From: Amoebophrya sp. A120
Taxonomy: Eukaryota; Sar; Dinophyceae; Syndiniales; Amoebophryaceae
Assembly: GCA_905178155.1 (NCBI GenBank)
Contig: CAJINV010000016.1
Span: 1,295,199 to 1,359,198, forward strand
Direction: 5' to 3'
DNA: 64,000 nt
Shown: one piece after another, positions 51,801 to 61,905 of the stretch
Layout: each line of letters begins with the position of its first letter
How positions within the stretch are numbered: position 1 is the stretch's first letter
Program-made: the position numbers and the translations under genes
Notes under the pieces: generated by a model
Databases searched by the model: none
What the model was told of the DNA's origin: nothing
Seen by the model: only the letters and a program-made list of their open reading frames with translations

Positions 51801-54800
51801 AAGACTTGTCATGCACATTTGGCATGGCCCATGATGTCTGTAATGTATGCGGTAGCATCACTGATTTCCTGAGGGCCTCCTGATGCCCATACTGCATGAG
51901 AAATACCCCCTCCGCGTAGCAAAACAGTCGACTTCTCTTGCTGCTTACGCAATACAGATGTTTTTAGAATTCAAGGACAGCATGACAAGTTGCATCTATC
52001 CAGACCCAGACATATTTGCATTTGATATGCGCGGAAGCCAGAGCTCGTTCCTTCTCAAAATGCGCCTTTTCGCGCAGTTTCGACGCGAAGGAGCTGATAT
52101 GCATTGCAAAAGTATCGTACTAGTATGGATTGCAATACAAATTTCCTCAGCATGGGAAATAAAATTTGTAATGCGGATTTAACTTGAGAAAGAAATTTGT
52201 AATGCATGAATGGGGTTACTACGAGTACGATACTTTTGCACAGGATAGCTGACGGAAGAGGTGGCGGACAACGCTTCTTGCGGCGTTCCTGCACCGGAGG
52301 ACGACGAGAGCTTCGCCTTTATGGAAGCGTCAGGTTTGAAATCGTCAAAGTTGAAATGATTTGCCATGCATAAAATGCGATTACAAAAAGTGACTCTATT
52401 GCCGAGGACGCAAGGGAAGCAGATTATAGTCCTGGTAAGGGTCTTCAAAAGTTGGACTGCTAACTAGCATGACAGAAGGCAGCTCTTTTGCCCTAAACCG
52501 CATGACAGACTCCTTTCCAGGACCGAGAAGATTTGTCATGCACCGACTACAAACTGTAGGTCTGACTGGTATCCGTTTTATGCATGGCAAACTATTTCAA
52601 CTTTGACGATTTTAAACCTGACGCTTCCATAGCCTTCGCATTAACATTATTCTGCTCTTTGAGTTGATGACGTTTTCCCTCCTTGATATGAACTGCAAAA
52701 GTATCGCACTAGTATAAATCGCATGACAAATTAGCTCAGCATGACAAATGGAATTTGTCATGCTGTTTTGCCTTGGGATGAAGATTTGTAATGCATGACT
52801 GCGATTACTACGAGTACGATACTTTTGCACAGGATACTTGATCTCTTTCGACAAAACCGCACTCGACGCGGAGGCGGAGGACCCCACGCTGCTGCGACCG
52901 GCACTGATGCTAGCGCTGTTATCAAGTGTAAAAATGTCTGGGTCTGGAAGGATGTAACCTGTGATGCGCATTTCAGAACACACAAAAATCTCTCATGCAT
53001 AGCTAGCAAAAGCTGCCCACTTTCTGTCACCAAAATGGGGGATTTGTCATGCGGGTCCGGCATTGCGGAAGCTTCTCGAAACTTGTGATGCTAGAGCTTC
53101 ATGCCAGACCTTCTGTGTCATGCAGAAACAGCATGACTCTTCCAGACCCAGACATTTTTACATTTGATAGCTGTGGCCGCTGTGCAAGAGACCTGCGGCT
53201 TTCGCTGCTTTGTGAAAGGCACGCATATCAAGCACATCCGCGCCGGGTGATGCTGGCATGCTGGGCGGAAAGAAAGGCGAGACTGGCGTAGAGCTACCCG
53301 TAGTACCCGCTGGGGAAGCAGCAGCAGTAGCGGAACCCGAGGATCCACCCGCGGTCGCGGATAGCGTGCTTGCATACGACATCGTCAGCGCCACCTGGTG
53401 CTGGAACAACGCCGCGTGATATCAAATGCAAAAATGTCTGGGTCCGGAAGAATGCAACTTGTGATGCTGCATTTGGATTCCAAAAAAAATTGTATTGCGT
53501 GAGTAGCAAATGCAAAGGGAATGTAATTTTTGCTACGCGGATCAGGCATTTGTCATGCGAAATAGGCTTCAAGAACCCCTCGAAAAATCTGTGATGCTAC
53601 GGCGTGCATCACAGACATCATGGCTCATGCAAAACGTGCATGACAAGTCTGAGAATCTCCCAGACCCAGACATTTTTGCATTTGATACGTGAACCGCCAA
53701 ATCCATTTGCTCCTGAGAAGGCAGCATCATGTGCAAAAGTATCGTACTCGTATTGCAAATAATGCATTACAAATCTTTTCACTATGTCAAATCCGCATTA
53801 CAAATTTTATTTCTCATGCTGAGGAAATTTGTAATGCATTCATACGAGTACGATACTTTTGCAGTTCATAGGCAGCATCATGTGGTGAGGCACTGCAGCT
53901 CCTGGGGTCGCGGTTTGTTGTTCTAGAATCGGCGGCAAAGGCAAAGGCAAAGGCGGGGAAATCGGCGGAAAGGTCATCCCAAGTTGGCCGGGAGTTGTAG
54001 TAGTTGCCGCGGCAGCAGCAGCAGCAGTAGCTGCTGCATAATACTGGTCCTCGAAAGAAATGTGTTTTGTCGACGATGAAGATGCAGCAGTTTTTCCCAG
54101 CGCCAATTTTTGCTGCGTGCTGCTACCCTTTGCCTTTCTTGTTTTCCCGCCAGCAACCGGTGACGCGAAGGAGCCAGCGGAGCTGTGAGGAGACGTGGTG
54201 GTTGACGGGTAGTATGCAGCTCCACCAGAAGACATAGTCGTGGAGAACGTCGTTGTATCCGGTCGAGCGGTACTCCTAGTCGTTATGAGAGTGCACAACT
54301 CCCCCTCCCCCTCATTTGTCTGGCATGCACAGCAATACAAGCGTCGGCAAGAATGCAGGTTTTGCATGACAAATTCACCCAGGATTGTAGTGCTGTTTGA
54401 GGTTCCAGAACTTGTCATGCATAAAGTCCCAAGGGGCAAAGAATGGATTTGGAATTTTGCATTACAAATGAGGGGGAGGGGGAGTTGTGTAGTCTCATAG
54501 TCGTGTCCTCACCCGCAGTAGTCGACGGGGTCTGGTCATGATCCGAAGAAGAAGACAGGTCCAGACCCGGCGGAGCGCTGACTTTCTTATGGGAAGTAGT
54601 AGACCCCGTAGGGGTCGTGGTCTTCCGAAACCGAAACGTCGTCACTGCTTGTTTCGTTTCGCCGCTCTGCTCCTCCAGCTCAAAGAACTTTTGAGACGAA
54701 CTACTCGACGTAGAACCTCCTTTGTAATTATTCTTTCCAGCAACAACTACCGGCTCTTGTTGTTCCGCCGTTTCTTTATTACCCTTTCCCTTCTGCGCGG

Positions 54801-55371
54801 CAAGCAGGGCGGTTGCGAGTTGATCCATTAAGTGTTTCTCATGCGTCGTGGTTCGGGCTAGTTCCGAACTCGTCCCACGAGAAATTTGCTCCGAAGTACA
54901 AGAGCCCCCGAACGACGCGACGGCGCCCAAGGAGGAGGACTTCTTGGAGCTCCTGGTGGAATTTTTGTCCTGCTTCGTTGGTTCTTGTGGCTCTGCTTCT
55001 GCCATCGTCGTTGGTTCTACTTTGGGCGTCGACGGGGACATCACAAGCTCTTCCAGAGACAAAACCTGCTTGCGTTGTCCTCCTGTAGTTCCGCCTTTGT
55101 TCATCGCCGACAGGTAACTGTCGTCAGACGACCCGTTACGAGACGAAGCACTCCGCTCCGAATGCCCGGCCACGGTAGGTAAGACGGCCTGCTCCAACGG
55201 CAAAACACGTTTGCGCGGCCCCGCCATCGGAGATGGCAGCCGATTAGAAGCAGCACCGTGGTCTACACGACGGGGAGAGGACGAGGAGGGCATATTGCAA
55301 GACGAACCTTGCGAAAACTGTTGTTGGTGTCTGTATTCTGGCATTCTGAGCAGGTTTTCGATCAGTTGCAA
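48896..55371 (-). CDS. Flavin amine oxidase-like protein with very long disordered N-terminus, ten introners
   Basis: About 1330 residues. Exons: 55371-54500, 54283-53871, 53727-53688, 53419-53170, 52919-52837, 52686-52632, 52319-52248, 52097-52028, 51764-about 50126, about 49897-49832, 49522-49362 and 49212-48896. The first ~600 residues are Ser/Thr/Ala/Gln-rich with twin motifs (PRKRVLPLEQAVL, RKQVLSLEELVM), then charged helix (SKLREKAHFEKERALASA, LLQLQQLQQKKLKYSYDLFK). Near residue 670 comes the FAD-binding start YDIVIVGGGVSGLLSAYRL, then ILLIEQNPSSLGGRCKSF and LDMGATWVWPEEQHRIKGLL, as in monoamine/polyamine oxidases. The C-terminus reads NRRIWFASSEAATEWCGMLE, matching the flavin motif that normally has AGTETA; the Gly is replaced by Ser. 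The core also has large Ser-rich inserts. Likely oxidises an amine, but the substrate is unknown and activity uncertain. The exon after QIVHQ has a normal GT donor. Confidence 0.85.
49213..49361. mobile_element. Introner, family A
   Basis: 149 bp, TATGAACTGCAAAAGTATCG against CGAGACTTTTGCACTGCATA. GCTGG is duplicated. Splits the last two exons of the amine oxidase. Confidence 0.92.
49523..49831. mobile_element. Introner, family B
   Basis: 309 bp, GTGTCAGAATCGAAATTGAC against GTCAATTTCGATCCTGACAG. GAAAA is duplicated. Joins EYEGVFF to KNWRRDG. Confidence 0.92.
51765..52027. mobile_element. Introner, family C
   Basis: 263 bp, ATATGTCTGGGTCTGGAAG against ATCCAGACCCAGACATATTT. TGCGC is duplicated. 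Confidence 0.92.
52098..52247. mobile_element. Introner, family A
   Basis: 150 bp, TATGCATTGCAAAAGTATCG against CGATACTTTTGCACAGGATA. GCTGA is duplicated. Confidence 0.93.
52320..52631. mobile_element. Introner, family B
   Basis: 312 bp, TATGGAAGCGTCAGGTTTGA against TTTAAACCTGACGCTTCCATA-type end. GCCTT is duplicated. Confidence 0.93.
52687..52836. mobile_element. Introner, family A
   Basis: 150 bp, TATGAACTGCAAAAGTATCG against CGATACTTTTGCACAGGATA. CTTGA is duplicated. Near-identical to the copies at 31377 and 52098. Confidence 0.93.
52920..53169. mobile_element. Introner, family C
   Basis: 250 bp, AAAATGTCTGGGTCTGGAAG against CTTCCAGACCCAGACATTTT. GCTGT is duplicated. Confidence 0.93.
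53420..53687. mobile_element. Introner, family C
   Basis: 268 bp, AAAATGTCTGGGTCCGGAAG against TCCCAGACCCAGACATTTTT. CGTGA is duplicated. Confidence 0.93.
53735..53870. mobile_element. Introner, family A, end-truncated, with a 14-bp duplication
   Basis: Begins CAAAAGTATCGTACTCGTAT (the usual TATGAACTG head is missing) and ends with the intact inverse CGATACTTTTGCAGTTCATA. GGCAGCATCATGTG occurs at both 53721-53734 and 53871-53884, encoding HHMMLP twice. Confidence 0.9.
54284..54499. mobile_element. Introner, family D
   Basis: 216 bp, GAGTGCACAACTCCCCCTCC against GGAGGGGGAGTTGTGTAGTC. GTCGT is duplicated. Same length as the desaturase copy at 21906. Confidence 0.93.
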
Positions 55372-57069
55372 GATTTTTGAAGGTGATGAAGATGTTGAGA
55401 AGAAATTTTTTATAGAGGGAGTTTTGTTTCGATTTCGATAGAAATACGATGTGTAATTGTGTCAACAGACGAGGAGAGGTTATTTGCGAAAAAGAAAGGG
55501 TCCAAAACCAAATAAACTTCTGGCGATGTTGTACTTGTTTGGTGCAGAGGAAAAAAAAGTAAATTTACAAGTGTTGTCGTGGTCGAAGCTAGACACAACT
55601 TCTTGGGGTCAACACAACTACTTCAGCAACTGTAGATTGTGAGATGAACTGTAACAGGGTAAAACTGCTAGATAGTTGTACTCTATTGAGGTAGCTTGGT
55701 GCAAAAAAATATCGAAAACTTCACCTTAGCAGGTGAATAAACGTCGACTATCGATTTTGGTTAGCAGCTTGAAGAACCAAAAATTGGGCGGTTGTATTTA
55801 TGACGATGAAAAAGCCACTTGCAATCCGGGGTTTAACTCTTTAGGGGATTTGAGGAATAAGGATAAGCTATTTATTTCCGAGCACGAAGGAGGAACAATT
55901 CAAGGTCACTGTTTTTAGATTTATTGCAGGAGGCAGGATAATGATTTTCGATCTTGGTTGCCACGTATACTTATAGTTTGAAGATCCAGAATCCAACATT
56001 CGACCAGCGCTCCTCTTCGACATTAGCTATTGATATCCGATGTACGACTTCTACGATCTTGTTCAGAATTTCACGATCATCACGACCTTCCTTGCCGATT
56101 GTTCCAAAAAGTCACGTAGCTTCAGCCCCAGAGCTACTATCCACATCTGTCCAAAGTTGTACAAGTAGAGATCCAGCACCAGAAGTGATTCTGCGACCGA
56201 CACTCACGCTTTTCTTTATTTTCAAGTGCAATTGATCTGTTGTCGACTTTGTTTTTTTCACAGACACGGGGGATACGGAGACTTTTACTACTTCTCTCAC
56301 GATTTTTTTTTGCCGCATCGCTACAACTTAATTCGCAACTACCGATGAATTAAAATTATGCCTTTTTGCCTTGATCATTTTTGATTTTCATCTTGTTGCT
56401 GAGATTTATCATTTTCACTGACAGATGTGAGTCCGAGCCAAGTGACCAAGAGAGCAAGGTCCGCAGATCGAGATGAGCAATGTCTATTTTTTTTGTTTCG
56501 AACAATTCAAACCAACAAATTGTGTTGGTCCACCTCGTTCAAGATTTTACTTTCCTCGTCATTTTGGATTTTCATTTTTCTTGAAACCAACCATCAATTT
56601 CCTGTTTCTCGTTTCAAGCCGAAGCCGCTTGTAGCTGCCATTCCGCGGCGTCATAAGAACTACTTCGCATGATCTACTAGTACAACATGCGACTTTGGAT
56701 GATGTGAACGTGAAAATCATTGTTCTATGCGGCGCCATCAATTATGTGCTATGTTGTGTTTTTATGTCCATGATGAATAGGGTCAAATCCTGTCGAAAGA
56801 AGTAACTTTGAGAAGATGCGCGTATGCATATAACTCAAAATTCTTCATCTCCCATTGTGTAAACAGGAGCTCCATATCATCTCATCATACCTTCGGTGAT
56901 GTAGTTAGTTTTCGAAAGATTTTGATAGCAAGCTGCATTTAGTTCTTCGCTGCATTCTATCGGAAATGTTTTTTCTTGGCCTTGCGTCTTGTGTGACGTA
57001 ATTCTAAATTGTTCGAAGAGGATGTTGTGTTAGCGTCTGGTGCGCAATTACGCCGATGCTCCGCTATGT
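55372..57069. other. Intergenic, no supported gene
   Basis: AT-rich. Short frames (such as minus 56112-56318) lack motifs. Separates the amine oxidase start from the NAA15 stop. Confidence 0.4.
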
Positions 57070-60000
57070 TTACTTCCCGCTTCCTTCGGGAGAGGATTTA
57101 CTGTCCATGATACTCTGCTGCATCATTTTCAGGGGCGTCGCAAACAGTTTTGCGCACGAGTCGGCGAAGGTTTTCAGGGCGGGTTCATCAACCAACTCGT
57201 TCGGAACAAGGTCCATCTCCAGGTATCTCTCGAACTTCTGAAAGTGCTCGAACGGGCCCCAGGAGGCTGATTTTTGTGTAGCGGTATTGAATGAAGATCA
57301 TCTTGAGGAAGAAAAAATAGACAGTGAGTGTCGACGTCTCCCGTACTGGCAAAAATTTCAACTTCCCACACCTCTAGTCGACAAATTTCATTCATCAATA
57401 AGCCTCAGAAACAAATAATCTAAAACAAACTTCATACCTTCCGGGTTCTTCAATTTCCTCAACTCCGCGTTGAAGAAATCCTTCGATTTTCCCATCGCCT
57501 TCCAAATCTTGAATCGCGCCTCGTGCTCCTTAATTGTGCTGACCTTCATTCCCTCAATTTTCGACACAATCGCCGCCAGCTCCTTTTTCGCATCATCCAC
57601 CGAGTTGATTTTCACATCGTTCTTCCCGCTTATTATGCCGAAAACTTCCGACAGGATGGAGAACAGCTCCTGCCTTAAGACCTCCAAATCTAATTCCACT
57701 TTGCTCAATTCCGGATTGGACAGGTACTTGCTGACGAAATGTGTCAAGCAGGGCAACACCTCGGACAGCAAATAACTGTTCCGACTCGGCCTGGTTTGAA
57801 ACGGTATCGCCTCGAGCTTTTCGTACTCCCCAGTGTCCGCACAAGTGGTTACAAAATTTTCTTCCATCTTCCTCTCCAAATTCGCCAACTTCTGCAACAA
57901 CTTTGCGCAGGTGATCGCTTTTTGCCCCTGCCGACAGAACGCTTGGTAAGAGAGCGAAAACGTGTGCGGGTCTTGCGGAGCGTATTTCTGGAGTTTCAAC
58001 GCGGTGTCTTGCGCCTCCTTTTGCAGGTCGAACTTCTCGAGGTATTCGGTTCCGTTCGGATCGACGGACTTCGCGACTGTGCAGGGAAGGACGGTCGCTG
58101 CCTCGTGCTGTTTCGACTGCTCCTTCTCAACTTCAGCCTGATAAAGTTTATCATTATTTCGCTTTTCGTTGAAAATTTTTCGTGTGTGAAGGGACAAATG
58201 TGCACTCTTGGAGATAGCAATGTATGTTTCGTTCCAACATGGAAGATCGTTGCACTTTGTGCTTGGAAAAACAACGAATACAAATTCCTTCACCTTCTTC
58301 CCTTGTCTTTTCGCTGCGTGCTTCAGTTTCTTTTTCTCCGCAGCGGTTAATTCCCTGTTTGGATCCTCCGCCTCGGCACTACCAGCTTCGCCCTTCCCGC
58401 CCCCAACATTCGTTCCGGTGCTCCCCTTCTTGCCAATGTCTAGCAGCAAAACGCAGAGCTGGATCATGTCCTTCGCGGCTCGGCGGTAGAATTTGTGGGA
58501 AAACAATTTGTCCTGCAGTTGGAGCATGGAGACGTAGGTTGTCAAGCCGTTTTTCCTTATGCAGTAGTTGTGGAAGTCAAACTGGTCGTCGTTCATATCT
58601 TGGAAATGGCTAATGGTCGCCTTCATGTAGCGCAACGCCCGCCCGTAGATCTTTTGTCTTACGTAGGAGCGCGAAACCTCGGCTTCATACCTGAGTTCGA
58701 TGGTTGGGACAGGAAAATGTAAGTGTGAAAGGGAATCATGGCAACTCACGGCTCTCATGTTGCGTCAGATGTTGTATGTTACGAAGCAAAAAAAAAAATT
58801 CTGAAGGCGTAAAACTAAAATCAAAAATCCTCGCAGGAGTACCACATGCACTGCATGTCGTGCAGGTTTGTCGCTGCCTCGCTTGGTTTTTCTGTGGCAC
58901 CCTCCCCCGCTGCGGCGCTGTCTCTTGAGAAAAGAATCATCGTTGGCTGCGCTTTCTTGCAGTCGTCGATTCGCAGCATCGCCTTCACGGCACGGGTGTT
59001 GAGATACCTGTTGAACGTTTTGTATTGCATCACAAAGATCAGCTGTCGCTTCTTCTTCGGGCTGATACTGGATTCATCGCGCGATGATGATGAAGCTGCA
59101 TGTACTATTCGTGTGCTGTTTATCCTTATACGTTGCGCGTGCTGAGGATCTATTGGCGCATCACAACTATTTTTATTCTCGTTGAGTACCTGTCCGCCAA
59201 GTCCAGTTCCCTAGCGGTGTTGTAGAATTCCGCGGCCTTCCACAAATCGCCGCTGTCCTTCAAAATCTTGCCCTTAATCATCATCAATTCCGGGTGCGTT
59301 GGCGCCATTTCGATGGCCTTCTCGATAAATTGAAGCGCTTTTCCAAAGTCGCCGAGGATGTTGAAATGCTCCGCGATTAATTGGTAGAGGAAGAGGAGGG
59401 ACGTGGGGGTGGTGCTGTCGACAGAATCGGAACCGTCGAAAGAGTAGTACTTCTCGAGTGGGTCTGTGGTTGATGTCGTTTTTGCGATTACATCAAAGAA
59501 CAGCTGCATGCTGGAATTCTGAGAGAGGAAGTAGTTGTGCATGGCACGACATCTATGCTTGTTCCAATTCATGGGCAACATCATGCCAAATCTGCAACAC
59601 AAAAAAGCGTAAATATCAAATTCATACCTAGCAGGCTCAGCAGTGCTTCCTCGATGAGACTCCATCTGCTTGAGTCGTAGAAGTAAAAGGGCTTCAGCAG
59701 TCGGAAAAGCGATGGCAATCCCTTCTGCAGCCGTGGGCGAAGGAATTTCTGTTTAGTATTGAGATGAATATATTTCTTTTGGTACGTGGCAAGACAAACT
59801 TGGCGTAGCCAGCACTCATTGCATTGCAAACTGAAAAATTCATTCCCAGGTAGTACAAGAATCCACGCACTACTATACCTTCAGCTTTTCCTGGAAAAAC
59901 GTTCCGCTGAGGAAGAACAGTCCTATTCTTTCCGCGGATTCCGACTTTTTCTGGTCTCTTAACTCGCCGAGGTACTCCAGTAGCTCCTTCTGTTTCTCCC

Positions 60001-61905
60001 CACTCAGTTCTCCGCCGACGGGAAAGCTCAAGTATGGCCTTTTCTGCTTCATCATTCGCTTCCCGATTCTTTTGTAACACGCTTTCTGCAAAAAGCTATT
60101 CTTTTCCGGGCAGAGCCAGCCGAAGACCGGGGACCCTGCTGGGTGCATTTCTGGCGGAAATGCCTGTGCGTTGCTCGTCGGGACTGTGCCAAACGGGATG
60201 GTTGAGAAGTCGATGTCTTTTACGTAGTTGCAGCTACTACTTGAGGATTTTTCGCATTTCTTAGAATCTTTGTCCTTCGGTGTCTCTTCCCCGGCGGTGG
60301 TTGAGCCCTCAGAATCCTCCTTCTTCGCTGCCTCAACTGCTTTTGCCGGCTCAACATCGCAGCACCCCTTTTGGCAAGCGGATGTTGGCTCCTCCTTTTT
60401 GGCTACTGGGGAGATGATTATTGGTGCTGGTAGTGGTGGCCAGAACTCGCGAAATCGCGGGTCAGTGGCGATCAGGCAGAGGATGTAGATGTGATTCTCT
60501 GGGTTTTTCATATACAGCTCCTTGTAAAGCGAATTCGCTTCCTGCATTTTGCCACAGTACCTGATGTTTTTGGGATGATCGTATAGTGATATCCACTTCA
60601 ACACTTTCACTTTGTCATGCACCAAAAGATACCCGAACCGCAACGCACTTTCTTTGTCATGCTCATCCATACTGCTAACGGAAAAAGAAAAACTCGTTCG
60701 ATCAGTGAAGAAGATGAAATGTCTATACATCAGAATCCTCCCCCTAATTTCCCGCAATTTCGTCTTATCCATGATTTTCTGTTCCTGGTCCGCTAACATC
60801 TCCAATAGTTCCTTCCACTGCCCTGACTGCTCTAACAGTGCCGCTTTGTACAGGACAAACTCCGATCGCTCCACCTTAGAGAAATCGTCGGCGAGCTTGG
60901 ACTGATCGCATAAAGCTTCCAAGGCGCCGGCTGCGTTTCCGTTCATGTGGGCTGTCACTGCGTAGCCCACGATATTGATGTTGTTGGGCTTCATCTCTGT
61001 TTTTTGTGATTGTTTCATCGAGTTTGCGGCTTTGAACTTTTACTTTATCATGCGCTTCCACACGTCGAAGTCGAACGGTTGATGCGCTGTCTCTGCGCCT
61101 CGTCAACATGCATGAATAGAACAAGGTCCGACTCTAAACTCAGCATTGCAAATTGAGGAAGTTTAAGCAATACCCATAAGCTTTTTCCTGGTATCCACGG
61201 CGCCAGGAAATTCCCTCTCGTGAAGTTGAAGCAACGCCAGATCCCGAATAATCTGCAGGTTGTGCGGCTCGAATTTCAGGGCGCTTTCTGTGTTGCATTT
61301 GCATTTCAGTCCTGTAGTTCTAGTTCTTGGAAGTTTCTTTCGGTTCATTGTCTCTACGACCATGTGGTCGGCTAGCGGCTAGGACCTAGAAAGTTTACCA
61401 CGCTAAACCTAAGGTTACATTTGTTTTATTGACATTGAAAGTTTACCACGCTAACACTTTACGACTGTCATGCCAAATCATGCAGCAGCGCAACACAGTC
61501 ATCATGTTCTATACTGTAGCATTTTATTGCTTCGACGTAATTTTTGTCGTGCCTGTGCAGCAACCCGTATACGTGCCAACATACGTAGCTTTTTGTGTGC
61601 AGGCTTAATCCTAATTTCACCAGCTCGTAAGCCTCGTCTGTCTTCCCCGTGTATCGGAGCGTCAGCCCTTTCAGACCTGTGGTTTTTGGTGTAAGACTTG
61701 CGATTGTGAAGCTCAGCGACGAGGTGGAAGAGGAACTACGCATCGGCATGAAGTCAACATTGAGCGATCAAATTCATGCAAAAATTATACAAAGTGTCTC
61801 CCCATGTTTCGAGTGCTTCTTCAGGATTTGATCGGACGCTCGCAGTGCTTTCTTGTACTGCTTTGTCTCGATTAGCTCCGCGATTGATCGGGTTGAGACG
61901 TCCAT
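57070..61905 (-). CDS. NAA15: NatA N-terminal acetyltransferase auxiliary subunit (NAA15-like TPR protein)
   Basis: The start exon (61905) reads MDVSTRSIAELIETKQYKKA then ILKKHSKHGETL. Next are LKGLTLRYTGKTDEAYELVK, KSYVCWHVYGLLHRHDKNYV and HNLQIIRDLALLQLHEREFP, matching the first TPR repeats of NAA15. After a middle block (IRGRILMYRHF, ANSLYKELYMKNPENHIYIL) comes a Cys/Ser/Lys-rich insert near 60.3 kb, then LIAEHFNILGDFGKALQFIE, MAPTHPELMMIKGKILKDSG, ELDLADRYS, YLNTRAVKAMLRIDDCKKAQ, NLHDMQCMWYSCEDF, SRSYVRQKIYGRALRYMKAT, DDQFDFHNYCIRKNGLTTYV and the C-terminal WGPFEHFQKFERYLEMDLVP. The subunit anchors the catalytic NAA10 to ribosomes for co-translational N-terminal acetylation. Size (~900 residues) fits. 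All introns appear to be GT-AG, and no introner is present over almost 5 kb, unlike neighbouring genes. Confidence 0.92.

Noticed and set aside
2029-54499. CRISPR array from repeated short words such as GCATGACAAAT
   Set aside because: Copies are irregularly spaced, lie inside introners in both orientations, and the genome is eukaryotic.
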